DNA of 8,778 nucleotides, taken from contig CAIUKZ010000423.1 in NCBI GenBank assembly GCA_903899865.1, positions 1 through 8,778 of the forward strand, written 5' to 3'. The position numbers and the translations under genes are program-made. This DNA comes from an uncultured Bacteroidales bacterium (GTDB lineage: Bacteria > Bacteroidota > Bacteroidia > Bacteroidales > Paludibacteraceae). Below the pieces are notes generated by a model. That model was given only the letters and a program-made list of their open reading frames with translations, was not told where the DNA came from and did not search any database. Positions 1 to 7,053 of the stretch are shown piece after piece (within the stretch, counting starts at the first letter, position 1; each line of letters begins with the position of its first letter).

Positions 1-771
1 GACATTATCAACGAATACAACAAGGATAGAAAAGGTCTGGACAAATCAATCACAGATGAGGCGATTGCACTGATAGCTGGAAATGAAAATTACTCACTCC
101 GCCGCTCCATCGTGGTGCATAAGCCCGACTGGCACAAAGGTGTGATAGGCATCGTAGCGTCGCGACTTACTGAGGAGTTTTACAAACCAGCCATTGTACT
201 TAGCAATTCGAATGGATTTGCGTCTGGTTCTGCTCGGTCAGTACCCGGATTTGACATCTACAAAGCCATCGACTCATGCAGAGATTTGCTAGAGACGTTT
301 GGAGGACACATGTATGCTGCTGGACTGTCAATGCGTGAAGAAAACATTCCTGAATTTACTGAGCGATTAGAAAAATATGTTTCGGAAAACATTCTCGAAA
401 GTCAAACCTACCCTCAGATAGACATCGATGCAGTGCTGGAATTTAAGGATATTACTCCCAAGTTTTTCAGGGTTCTCAAGCAGTTTGCACCTTTTGGACC
501 AGGCAATATGAAGCCATTTTTCGTATCTAAAAACGTATGGGATTTTGGTACAAGCAGACTGGTAGGCAAGGAACAAGAACACCTAAAATTGGAGTTGGTA
601 GATGCTAGCTCCGAAAACGTAATCAATGGCATTGCCTTCAGGATGCACGAGTACAACGACCACTTAAAAGCATTGAATAGATTGGACATTTGCTATACGT
701 TGGAAGAAAACCACTTCAATGGGAACACCACCATACAGCTGATGATTAGAGACATTAAAAAGGTGGAGTGA
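1..771 (+). CDS. recJ: RecJ single-stranded-DNA-specific 5'-3' exonuclease, C-terminal part (5' end outside the window)
   Basis: The frame is open from the first base of the window to a TGA at 769-771, giving 256 residues; the N-terminal DHH catalytic domain lies upstream of the window. RecJ degrades single-stranded DNA 5' to 3' in recombination and mismatch or base-excision repair in the cytoplasm. Visible here is the DHHA1 domain with HKGVIGIVASRL (about residues 45-56), SGSARSVPGFDIYKA and the conserved GGH motif (residues 101-103, bases 301-309) followed by AAGLSM. A C-terminal OB-fold-like domain follows, including the family signature FAPFGPGN. A GTG at 112 is an internal codon, not a start, because conserved sequence continues upstream of it. 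The gene converges on the minus-strand gene ending at 795, with only 23 bases between the stops and no clear terminator hairpin. No frameshift or truncation is seen within the visible part. Confidence 0.95.
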   Translation, partial: DIINEYNKDRKGLDKSITDEAIALIAGNENYSLRRSIVVHKPDWHKGVIGIVASRLTEEFYKPAIVLSNSNGFASGSARSVPGFDIYKAIDSCRDLLETFGGHMYAAGLSMREENIPEFTERLEKYVSENILESQTYPQIDIDAVLEFKDITPKFFRVLKQFAPFGPGNMKPFFVSKNVWDFGTSRLVGKEQEHLKLELVDASSENVINGIAFRMHEYNDHLKALNRLDICYTLEENHFNGNTTIQLMIRDIKKVE

Positions 772-794
772 TGGGTTCGAAGGGGTGCTCCGTT

Positions 795-1478
795 TTACTT
801 TTCGAGTACTTTGTAGCTTTCTTTGTAGTCTTCGGAGTAGGGTGCGTCGTTGATAAACCGATTGCATTCCTCTTCCGTAGTGGCATGTTGTTTGGTTTCT
901 TTTAGTAATTGGTCGCACCTCAGGCGCCATTGTTCAAATGCACCTTCTTGCTTTTTGACCATCACTTGGTTGGAAAATGCACCGAGCAATTTATTCATGG
1001 ATTCATACATCTCGTCGACCATGGCTGGAAGTGAATCTTTCACAAGCCCCCTAGCAGTCTTGATTTTATGGAGATCTTTGATTCGTTTTCGTGTTTGCCT
1101 AGCACACCATTCTGCTATGTCAATTTGGATTTTGGCATATTCGATGGCTCTATCCATCTCGCCAATTTGACAAGACCGTTTGACACAAAACACTGGTGCA
1201 ATGTACACCTTCTCTGATTTAATATGCCCACCTCTAATTCTTTGTGGTTCATCCATCACTACTTGTATTTGCACTGTAGCCAAGGAGCTAATCCAAAGCT
1301 TTTTGAACCTGTCCATCATTTCACTATCAGCCTGTTGAGCAAAATCGGCAAATTCAATTTGAACATTCGGTTGCCAGTATACAAATTCATCTGTTTTAAA
1401 TCCATTGACTTGAGCACTCACAAAAGCGCATCCAAGCAACGAAAAAAACATGGAGAGGATGATCTTGTGACTTCTCAT
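795..1478 (-). CDS. Secreted DUF922-like protein with degenerate metallopeptidase motif
   Basis: A 227-residue protein. Residues 1-22 form a Sec signal peptide (basic start, hydrophobic IILSMFFSLLGCAFV, probable cleavage VSA|Q); LLGC at 14-17 could instead be a lipobox, but the VSAQ site looks more natural. The mature part resembles the DUF922 family of putative zinc peptidases as I remember it: FVYWQPNVQIEFADF (32-46) fits the family's W...L.W.DF opening, and EYAKIQIDIAEWCAR (113-127) fits the EHExxHFDIAE.YAR helix. The HExxH positions read Y-A-K-I-Q (114-118), so the two histidines and the catalytic glutamate are missing while E123 and the surrounding helix remain. I infer a non-catalytic periplasmic or exported protein. 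The ATG at 1478 overlaps the TAA of the upstream transporter gene by one base (TAATG), suggesting translational coupling. Family assignment is by eye and moderate; that it is a real secreted protein is more certain. Confidence 0.7.
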   Translation of the reverse strand: MRSHKIILSMFFSLLGCAFVSAQVNGFKTDEFVYWQPNVQIEFADFAQQADSEMMDRFKKLWISSLATVQIQVVMDEPQRIRGGHIKSEKVYIAPVFCVKRSCQIGEMDRAIEYAKIQIDIAEWCARQTRKRIKDLHKIKTARGLVKDSLPAMVDEMYESMNKLLGAFSNQVMVKKQEGAFEQWRLRCDQLLKETKQHATTEEECNRFINDAPYSEDYKESYKVLEK

Positions 1479-2602
1479 TATTTCGGTTCGATTTGTGTTG
1501 GATCTTGTTGTTGGGCAGGCGTTTTACTCTTTCTTTCTTTGAGTACATATCGTTTGTAGTAAGAGCTAATAAGCGTAGTCATGGGCAGTGCGATGATAAG
1601 TCCACTCAGCCCCATCAACGACCCCCAAATGGACAGCGACAACAGAATGACAGCTGGATTCATCCCTGTGACTTTTCCCATGATTCGGGGTACAATGACC
1701 ATGTCTTCAATAATTTGTACCACGGCAAACACTGCCAACACTGCAATCAGAGCGGAACTAACGGATTGATTCTTTTCAGCCGCATGCAGTAAAGAAAGAG
1801 TAATAGCAGGTAATATGCCTATCACTTTGAGGTAGGGAATTAAGTCCAGCAGTCCGATAGTGAGTCCCATGGCAAGTCCCAATGGAAGGTCTATGATGCT
1901 AAAACCTATGACAAACAAGCTGCCCACGATGGTTGCAACCAGCGCCTGTCCTCTGAAATATCTGTTCATGCCCATCTCTAAATCAGAAATAATTCCTCCT
2001 GCCAGCGACCGATATTTGACAGGAATGAGATTGAACCATCCTTCGGAAATTTTCTCAAAATCCATCAAAATAAAAATCAAATAGATAATCATAACAAAAA
2101 TGCCTGCCAGCCCCATGATGAAACTGATGGAATTGTTGAGCAAATCCCATAGCTGCGGAGCTATGTTTTTGATGGCAGACATGATGTTTTCGTCATGCAT
2201 CATACTTTGCAGATTCATGTTAGACAAATAGCTATTAATGCTCTGTTGCCAAGCCACAGGAATAATGGTATTGGTATCTATCTGCTGCGCATACTTGATA
2301 GTGAGGGTGGACAATTTGGTTAGTTCCTCGAAAATCAATGGAATCATAACCCACAACGCACCAATCAATATCCCAAAAAACAAAAGGAGGGTTGCCACTA
2401 CAGCCAATGCTCTGTTTTTCAACCTCAATGTATGTTGAAAAAAGTGTACAATAGGTTGTAACAAGTATGCCAAAAGCCATGAAAGCAGAAATGGCAAAAG
2501 AACATTGCTTAATCTATTGATTAAAAGAAAGATGACAGTAGCGATACTCAGTCCGATGGTGAGACGCACAACCCTATCAAAGGTAAAAGGTTTTGAAAGC
2601 AT
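1478..2602 (-). CDS. AI-2E family transporter (UPF0118 membrane protein)
   Basis: A 374-residue polytopic inner-membrane protein of normal family length. The N-terminus has three hydrophobic segments (about 12-29, 33-52 and 65-91), then a hydrophilic stretch (about 92-150), a further segment (about 158-180) and a C-terminal membrane block (about 220-348). Family landmarks include YFRGQ (215-219), LDLIPYL (252-258) and the region IEDMVIVPRIMGK...GMNPAVILLSLSIWG (298-327), followed by GLIIALPMTT. Family members include E. coli TqsA, linked to autoinducer-2 export, and others reported as ion antiporters, so the substrate here is unknown. After the last segment comes a short charged tail rich in K, Q and P. 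It is the first gene of a minus-strand pair and overlaps the secreted DUF922-like gene downstream. The start ATG at 2602 precedes conserved hydrophobic sequence; no convincing promoter was found for it in the upstream divergent region. Confidence 0.93.
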   Translation of the reverse strand: MLSKPFTFDRVVRLTIGLSIATVIFLLINRLSNVLLPFLLSWLLAYLLQPIVHFFQHTLRLKNRALAVVATLLLFFGILIGALWVMIPLIFEELTKLSTLTIKYAQQIDTNTIIPVAWQQSINSYLSNMNLQSMMHDENIMSAIKNIAPQLWDLLNNSISFIMGLAGIFVMIIYLIFILMDFEKISEGWFNLIPVKYRSLAGGIISDLEMGMNRYFRGQALVATIVGSLFVIGFSIIDLPLGLAMGLTIGLLDLIPYLKVIGILPAITLSLLHAAEKNQSVSSALIAVLAVFAVVQIIEDMVIVPRIMGKVTGMNPAVILLSLSIWGSLMGLSGLIIALPMTTLISSYYKRYVLKERKSKTPAQQQDPTQIEPK

Positions 2603-2710
2603 GTCATTTGTTTTAAAGCGTTTATAAACAATATCTTCCTAGCAAATTTCGAACACAATGTTTTAGCAGTAGCACTATGGACTTTGTTGAAAATAAGTAC
2701 CCAAATCTCT

Positions 2711-2740
2711 TTCGATTTTCTTGCATAATTAGTATCTTTA
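2711..2740 (+). promoter_or_regulatory. Candidate Bacteroidota-type promoter for the 2837 gene
   Basis: TATCTTTA at 2733-2740 matches the Bacteroidota -7 element TAnnTTTG in seven of eight positions. The upstream element is weak: TTC at 2711-2713, 19 bases away, is one mismatch from TTG. Transcription would begin near 2747 and give a leader of about 90 bases before the ATG at 2837. This rests on the -7 match and position only. Confidence 0.35.
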
Positions 2741-2836
2741 CGCCCGTTAAAAGGCTGATTGGATAAGCATCAAAACATAGGCTGTACAAAGTTAGAAAAA
2801 ATACCAACCCTAGAAATTGTTTTACGGAAAAAAGAT

Positions 2837-4057
2837 ATGAACAGAAGAGTATTAGTTACCATGCTCTGGAAAGATATACGTCAGTTGGACTTAATGACTG
2901 AGGGATTTCTAATTATCAACGAATACCCCGAAGAGGTGATTCAAATGGTGTACCAGAAAACACTTGACATTCAAACTCACTTGCAAAACCTAAGCCTATA
3001 CAAAGAAGACATTCAAGACATTAGGCTACCAGGCGAACCTGAAGACATGCCAATTGAGACACCAACTGAAACGATGAGTGAGTCCGTAGATGATGAATTG
3101 TCAACCTCTGTTGAGCTGATTGCTGATGATGAGTTAAATGTACATGAAGTGAATGTATTCGAGTCGGTTACTGTTTCTGACGAGCAACTTAGCGAAACAG
3201 AGAATCAGGAGGAAAATTACGAGCACACTCAATTTCAATTTTCAAATTCAGACAACAATACTTCGCTGACCAACGAGAACGAGTTAGAAAACGAAGAGGT
3301 AGAATCGGATGCCATGCTGGTAGAGTATGCATCTTCCCCATCTCCCGATTTTATTCAGGCCGAAGAACCTGAAAATGAATTGATGGTTGTCGATTTTGAA
3401 GCACAAGACTTAAATGAAATTGAAGAACCTGCTGAACAAAACGCAGAAATAACTGAGGAGCATAACGTCGCCGAAGAACCAATTCATGAACAGGAAATGA
3501 ACACGGTGGAGGTTACAGAAGATGAAACGAATATTGAATCTGAAACCGAATCCGAAGATCAAGAGATTGAACCAGTTGGCGAGGAAGATGAAAATCCTAC
3601 CATGGAAACATTGGACACCGTTGAAAGCATTGATGAGACGCCACTCATGCAGGATAGTAGCGCAATGGCAACAGTGCAGAATGGCAATTTAGTGATACCT
3701 GGTTTTGATGAGGTGTCTATGGAGTCTGCAAGCAATGATTCGAAAGTGCTTGAAGAGAAAGTCCCAACCTTTCAACCTAGTTTGTTTGCTGCTACAGCAG
3801 ATCAATCGCATGTGTTTGGGGTAGAGAATCGACGAATAACTGATGTAAAAAAAGCCATCAGCATAGGCGAACGATTTCGATTTCAGCGTGAATTGTTTAA
3901 TGGCAACGGAGAGGACATGAATAAAACATTGACGTATATCAACCATGCTGCGACACTAGCAGAGGCAATGGATTTTTTGGAAAAAAAATACAAATGGGAA
4001 AGATACAATGAGTCAGCTGCCGACTTTTACCGCATCATCAAGCGCCGGTTTATATAG
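2837..4057 (+). CDS. Cytoplasmic protein with long acidic linker and conserved C-terminal module, function unknown
   Basis: A 406-residue protein read from the ATG at 2837, which has GGAAAA about seven bases upstream. The frame is open back to a TTG at 2759, but the extra 26 residues look unlike a family start. Three parts are visible. Residues 1 to about 60 form a compact mixed-charge, probably helical domain (MLWKDIRQLDLMTEGFLIIN...). Residues about 60-330 are a very acidic low-complexity region dominated by Glu, Asp, Asn, Thr and Ser with almost no basic residues, probably disordered. Residues 332-406 form a basic, ordered module beginning DVKKAISIGERFRFQRELF and ending ADFYRIIKRRF. From memory, similar C-terminal modules occur in uncharacterised Bacteroidota proteins. 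There is no signal peptide or membrane segment, so I infer a cytoplasmic location. It stands 178 bases before rsmI and divergent from the transporter. I do not recognise a function; the architecture would suit a tethering or interaction protein. Confidence 0.85.
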   Translation: MNRRVLVTMLWKDIRQLDLMTEGFLIINEYPEEVIQMVYQKTLDIQTHLQNLSLYKEDIQDIRLPGEPEDMPIETPTETMSESVDDELSTSVELIADDELNVHEVNVFESVTVSDEQLSETENQEENYEHTQFQFSNSDNNTSLTNENELENEEVESDAMLVEYASSPSPDFIQAEEPENELMVVDFEAQDLNEIEEPAEQNAEITEEHNVAEEPIHEQEMNTVEVTEDETNIESETESEDQEIEPVGEEDENPTMETLDTVESIDETPLMQDSSAMATVQNGNLVIPGFDEVSMESASNDSKVLEEKVPTFQPSLFAATADQSHVFGVENRRITDVKKAISIGERFRFQRELFNGNGEDMNKTLTYINHAATLAEAMDFLEKKYKWERYNESAADFYRIIKRRFI

Positions 4058-4235
4058 ATTGTGTTTAGAGTGTGATGCTCTCGGCAAACAGAGTGTGTGA
4101 GCAGAGCATACTTACTGGACATCAAAAAGTTGAAACATCGCGAACTGACAGATTCATCAACACAAATTGCAAAATAGCAGGATGGTGTTGTAAACCAAAG
4201 AAAACGCAAAGAGTAAAAACATAACAATTACACGG

Positions 4236-4907
4236 TTGAAATTATTTGTAGTACCTACTCCTGTCGGCAATTTGGAGGACATGACTTTTAGAGCTATCCG
4301 AGTATTAAAAGAGGCTGATTTGATATTGGCTGAAGATACCCGGACTAGTGGATTTTTGATGAAGCATTACGACATCAAAACTCCCATGCAGTCACACCAC
4401 AAGTTCAACGAACATAAAACGGTTAGTGCAGTGGTGGAACGCATACTCAGGGGTCAACAAGTAGCACTTATTTCAGATGCAGGTACGCCAGCTATTTCAG
4501 ACCCAGGTTTTTTGGTGGTAAGAGCATGCCTTGAAAATGGAATTGACGTGGAATGCCTACCTGGAGCTACTGCATTCGTTCCTGCATTGGTTGCTTCAGG
4601 TCTGCCCAACGATCGGTTTTGTTTCGAAGGATTTCTTCCTCAAAAAAAAGGACGTCAAACCAAAATAAACGAACTGGCGAATGAATCCAGAACAATGATT
4701 TTTTACGAATCGCCGTTCCGACTAGTAAAAACATTAACCCAATTGTCCGAAGTGCTGGGCATGGACAGAAAAGCCTCTGTATCTCGTGAAATATCAAAAT
4801 TATTCGAAGAAACAAAGCGAGGTTCTTTGTCCGAATTGATACATTACTTTACCGAAAAATCACCGAAAGGAGAAATAGTGCTTATTGTTGCGGGAACTGA
4901 AGATTAA
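4236..4907 (+). CDS. rsmI: 16S rRNA (cytidine(1402)-2'-O)-methyltransferase RsmI
   Basis: A 223-residue SAM-dependent methyltransferase of the tetrapyrrole-methylase fold. RsmI adds the 2'-O-methyl to C1402 in the ribosomal decoding centre. Diagnostic motifs in order are VPTPVGNLEDMTFRA (6-20), LAEDTRTSGFLMKHY (31-45), LISDAGTPAISDPGF (78-92, the SAM-site loop), CLPGATAFVPALVASGLP (107-124), FEGFLPQKKGRQ (130-141), ESPFR (158-162), SREISKLFEE (183-192) and KGEIVLIVAG (211-220). The protein is shorter than the E. coli enzyme (about 286 residues) and lacks its C-terminal extension. The start is TTG at 4236: no in-frame ATG exists between it and the TAG at 4176, and the first internal ATG (4281) would remove the VPTPVGN motif. 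The 178-base gap before it holds no gene and no clear terminator, so read-through from the preceding gene is possible. Confidence 0.96.
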   Translation: MKLFVVPTPVGNLEDMTFRAIRVLKEADLILAEDTRTSGFLMKHYDIKTPMQSHHKFNEHKTVSAVVERILRGQQVALISDAGTPAISDPGFLVVRACLENGIDVECLPGATAFVPALVASGLPNDRFCFEGFLPQKKGRQTKINELANESRTMIFYESPFRLVKTLTQLSEVLGMDRKASVSREISKLFEETKRGSLSELIHYFTEKSPKGEIVLIVAGTED

Positions 4908-4918
4908 CCATATCTTTG
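4888..4918 (+). promoter_or_regulatory. Bacteroidota-type promoter for the lipoprotein gene
   Basis: TTG at 4888-4890, a 20-base spacer, then TATCTTTG at 4911-4918 gives a complete match to the TTG...TAnnTTTG pattern of the Bacteroidota primary sigma factor. The upstream element lies inside the last codons of rsmI. The predicted start near 4925 leaves a leader of about 80 bases before the ATG at 5006. Confidence 0.7.
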
Positions 4919-5005
4919 CTCACAGAGTCGACATCAATAGCACATCACTCCACATTAACACAAATGATTCATAACCAATAAATTAGTTCGTTGAATTAGA
5001 AAAAT

Positions 5006-5875
5006 ATGAACACAAAACTCATAACAATGGTGATGTTGGTTTGCACTTTCGTGTCATGCGGAAAGCGCAACAACGAATATGAACATCTCAAGGCGCAAAA
5101 TGACTCGCTCAGAATGTCCAAGGAAAAGCTTCAAGAAGAAGTAGATGGTTACTTTTCGGCTATGAATCAGATTGAGCAAAATATTGAAAAAATAAAATCA
5201 ACTGAAAACACCATAACTATATTGCCCGCCGGACAAGACATGGATGATGATACTCGGACTAAAATCAATGAGGATTTGTCATACATTAATGAAATGCTTC
5301 AAGCCAACAAAAACGAATTGGAAAAATTGAAGTCAAAACTCAAAAAAAGTGCTTTTAAATCATCAGAACTGGAACAATCAATCGAACGATTGACAAAAAT
5401 GCTGGAGGAAGAGTCGTTTAAAGTTGTTTTTCTAACTGAAAAACTTGCTGAAAAAGACTCGTTGATAAATCAGTTGGGTAGCACGGTGGATAAATTGGGA
5501 AAAGATGTGGATGAATTATCGAATGACAACAAGTCCAAACAAGAGAAAATTAAAGAAATGGATGTAAGCATTCACACTGCTTGGTATGTGTTCGGGACTC
5601 GCAAAGAATTGAAAGATCAAAAAATTGTCACCTCCGATGGGCTGTTTAGTCCACAGCGAGTGTTGCAACAAGACTTCAATAAAAACTATTTTGTACGCAT
5701 TGATGCCCGCAACACCAAGTCTATTCCCCTGTATTCCACTAGGGCAAAAATTTTGACCAATCATCCAAAATCATCCTATACCTTGGAAAAAGACAATGGA
5801 AATTTTGTGCTACTGATAGTGGACACCAACGAATTCTGGAGTGTGAGTAAATACTTAGTTATTGAGGTAGATTGA
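5006..5875 (+). CDS. Coiled-coil lipoprotein with conserved C-terminal domain
   Basis: A 289-residue envelope protein. The lipoprotein signal runs MNTKLITMVMLVCTFVSC with the lipidated cysteine at 18; the following GKRNNEYE lacks a clear K(D/E)2-type surface export signal, so the side of the outer membrane it faces is unclear. Residues about 24-65 and 85-187 have heptad-like spacing of hydrophobic residues with many K, E, N and Q, predicting coiled coils, joined by a short segment with Pro and Gly (TILPAGQDMDD). The C-terminal globular domain (about 190-289) begins HTAWYVFGTRKELKDQKIV and contains LTNHPKSSYTLEKD and FWSVSKYLVIEVD, a pattern I recall from many Bacteroidota lipoproteins, some labelled Cbp1-type collagen-binding adhesins. 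That label is from memory and should not be taken as function; an envelope structural role is equally likely. It has its own promoter just upstream and is probably transcribed alone. Confidence 0.88.
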   Translation: MNTKLITMVMLVCTFVSCGKRNNEYEHLKAQNDSLRMSKEKLQEEVDGYFSAMNQIEQNIEKIKSTENTITILPAGQDMDDDTRTKINEDLSYINEMLQANKNELEKLKSKLKKSAFKSSELEQSIERLTKMLEEESFKVVFLTEKLAEKDSLINQLGSTVDKLGKDVDELSNDNKSKQEKIKEMDVSIHTAWYVFGTRKELKDQKIVTSDGLFSPQRVLQQDFNKNYFVRIDARNTKSIPLYSTRAKILTNHPKSSYTLEKDNGNFVLLIVDTNEFWSVSKYLVIEVD

Positions 5876-6005
5876 CCACTGCAAATTATGGGTACTGGCA
5901 GATCTATGAATCACACACATCCTCAGTTACATGCGTTTTTCTATTGTAGAGAAGCGCATTTTCTTTGTGTAAATATCTCGATATAGCAACTTTCAAATTA
6001 CTGGT

Positions 6006-6698
6006 ATGTATAAGCATGTATTCTTAGATCTAGACGATACACTTTGGAACTTTCACTCCAACGCAAAGGAGGTGTTGAGCGAAATCTTTGAAACCCATCA
6101 ACTATCAAATCACTTCCATGATTTTGACCATTATTTCAGTCTGTATGCAAAGCGCAATTTCGATCTTTGGGAATTATACGGCAAAGGACTAGTCACAAAA
6201 GAGTATTTAAATGTAGAAAGATTCCTGCATCCACTAAGAGAAGTTGGTTTGGAGAACACTCAACTAGCCGAACAAATAAGTGCTGAGTTTTTAATGTTAT
6301 TGCCTAATAAAACCACTCTTATGCCCCACGCCATTGAAGTGCTAGATTATCTGCATGCAAAGTATCCATTGACCATCGTTTCGAATGGGTTTATAGAGGT
6401 TCAATACAAGAAATTGAAAAATGCAAAGCTTGAAAAATATTTTGAGAATGTAGTACTTTCTCAGTCGGCCAATGCATTAAAACCTGACCGCAGAATCTTT
6501 GAATATGCCCTTCAGCTCAACGGTGCCATTCCTTCGGAAACAATCATGATAGGCGATAGCTATACTGCTGATATTGTAGGTGCTCGCAATGTAGGGATGG
6601 ATCAAATCTATTACAACACTCATCGCCCCATAACCGCCGACCAAACACCACCCACCTACACCATCAGCAATTTGCTGGAATTGAAAGAGTTGCTATAA
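6006..6698 (+). CDS. YjjG family noncanonical pyrimidine nucleotidase (HAD superfamily)
   Basis: A 230-residue cytoplasmic HAD phosphatase. All four HAD motifs are intact: motif I DLDDTLW with nucleophile D8 and acid-base D10, motif II SNG (126-128), motif III Lys159 in ALKPD, and motif IV GDSYTAD (183-189) with metal-binding acids. An alpha-helical C1 cap occupies about residues 15-100. Motif I followed by WNFHSNA, together with the length, fits the YjjG subfamily, which dephosphorylates pyrimidine nucleoside monophosphates, including damaged ones, as nucleotide-pool housecleaning. Distinction from other HAD IA phosphatases is by general resemblance, so the substrate is an inference. The ATG at 6006 places the motif I nucleophile at residue 8, as expected. 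It is 130 bases from the preceding lipoprotein gene, with no strong promoter or terminator recognised in that gap. Confidence 0.9.
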   Translation: MYKHVFLDLDDTLWNFHSNAKEVLSEIFETHQLSNHFHDFDHYFSLYAKRNFDLWELYGKGLVTKEYLNVERFLHPLREVGLENTQLAEQISAEFLMLLPNKTTLMPHAIEVLDYLHAKYPLTIVSNGFIEVQYKKLKNAKLEKYFENVVLSQSANALKPDRRIFEYALQLNGAIPSETIMIGDSYTADIVGARNVGMDQIYYNTHRPITADQTPPTYTISNLLELKELL

Positions 6699-6757
6699 CT
6701 ATCTCCAAATACTCAGCAATAGGTTGGTCTTTTCTATATTATAAAAATTTTTGGGAG

Positions 6758-6943
6758 TCATACAGCTTGTCCAGTCTTGAAGGGACTACCCTCAGACATA
6801 GAGAATACACCCTCACATTTGAAAATCGGGTCTTTAGAATAGGTGGCAATAACTTCATAATTTGTAATCCCCACATCCCGGACACCTTCCTGAATAGGTG
6901 AGGTTGAGAAAACGGGCGTACCTATTACCCAAACCCATACCAT
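6758..6943 (-). CDS. Doubtful small ORF or gene relic, 61 codons
   Basis: An open frame on the minus strand from ATG at 6943 to TGA at 6758; in frame it stays open back to a TAG near 6976. The peptide starts MVWVWVIGTPVF and continues with a mixed sequence including GITNYEVIATYSKDP and FKCEGVFSMSEG, which has ordinary protein-like composition. No Shine-Dalgarno-like site or Bacteroidota promoter precedes it and I recognise no family. It could be a remnant of a longer gene, a small real gene, or a chance frame; chance is the default. Confidence 0.2.
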   Translation of the reverse strand: MVWVWVIGTPVFSTSPIQEGVRDVGITNYEVIATYSKDPIFKCEGVFSMSEGSPFKTGQAV

Positions 6944-6976
6944 AAACAAGTGATAAAAAATACCAATCTTTGGCTA

Positions 6977-7007
6977 TTGTGAGTCAGATTGTTTACTACT
7001 AATTTTA
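6977..7007 (+). promoter_or_regulatory. Bacteroidota-type promoter for the sulfhydrylase gene
   Basis: TTG at 6977-6979, a 20-base spacer, then TAATTTTA at 7000-7007, one mismatch from TAnnTTTG. The spacing equals that of the promoter before the lipoprotein gene. Transcription would start near 7013, giving an unstructured A-rich leader of about 40 bases before the ATG at 7054. Confidence 0.55.
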
Positions 7008-7053
7008 CAGTATTAAAAAACAAACGTATTACAAACACAAAAAACAAGAAACT

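Larger units (their letters stand above)
6699..7053. other. 355-base intergenic stretch without a confirmed gene
   Basis: The first 60 bases contain an AT-rich segment around 6730-6750. Bases 6758-6943 carry a doubtful minus-strand frame described separately, and 6977-7007 carry the promoter of the following gene. The leader after that promoter is only about 40 A-rich bases, too short for a riboswitch. I see no tRNA or intrinsic terminator. Confidence 0.6.

Noticed and set aside
764..797. Bidirectional terminator between the convergent recJ and DUF922-like genes
   Set aside because: Only a 4-5 base-pair stem (GGAG/CTCC) can be formed, with a long loop; the following GTTTT is too short to rely on.
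850..1170. Plus-strand frames over 850-1559 opposite the secreted-protein gene
   Set aside because: They are antisense to a gene with a signal peptide and family-like motifs, and their own translations show no domain.
2622..2807. Minus-strand frame of 61 codons in the divergent intergenic region
   Set aside because: It overlaps the candidate promoter and leader of the 2837 gene, has no recognisable content and no start signal.
2759..2836. Upstream TTG start for the acidic-linker protein
   Set aside because: The ATG at 2837 has a purine-rich GGAAAA stretch at suitable distance and begins a sensible domain; the 26 extra residues look like untranslated leader.
4075..4109. Inverted repeat ATGCTCT...AGAGCAT after the acidic-linker gene, as a terminator
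   Set aside because: The stem is 7 base pairs around a 21-base loop and is not followed by a T run.
5938..5967. Promoter for the YjjG-type gene using TTTCTTTG at 5960-5967
   Set aside because: The element lacks the A of TAnnTTTG and there is no TTG at 19-21 bases upstream, only a T run.
6665..6677. Perfect palindrome CAGCAATTTGCTG
   Set aside because: It lies inside the HAD coding sequence (SNLLE region), is short, and is explained by codon choice.
6699..7053. Possible SAM-type riboswitch upstream of the sulfhydrylase gene
   Set aside because: The best promoter leaves a leader of only about 40 A-rich bases without paired segments, and I found no SAM-I or SAM-II core in the longer upstream region.
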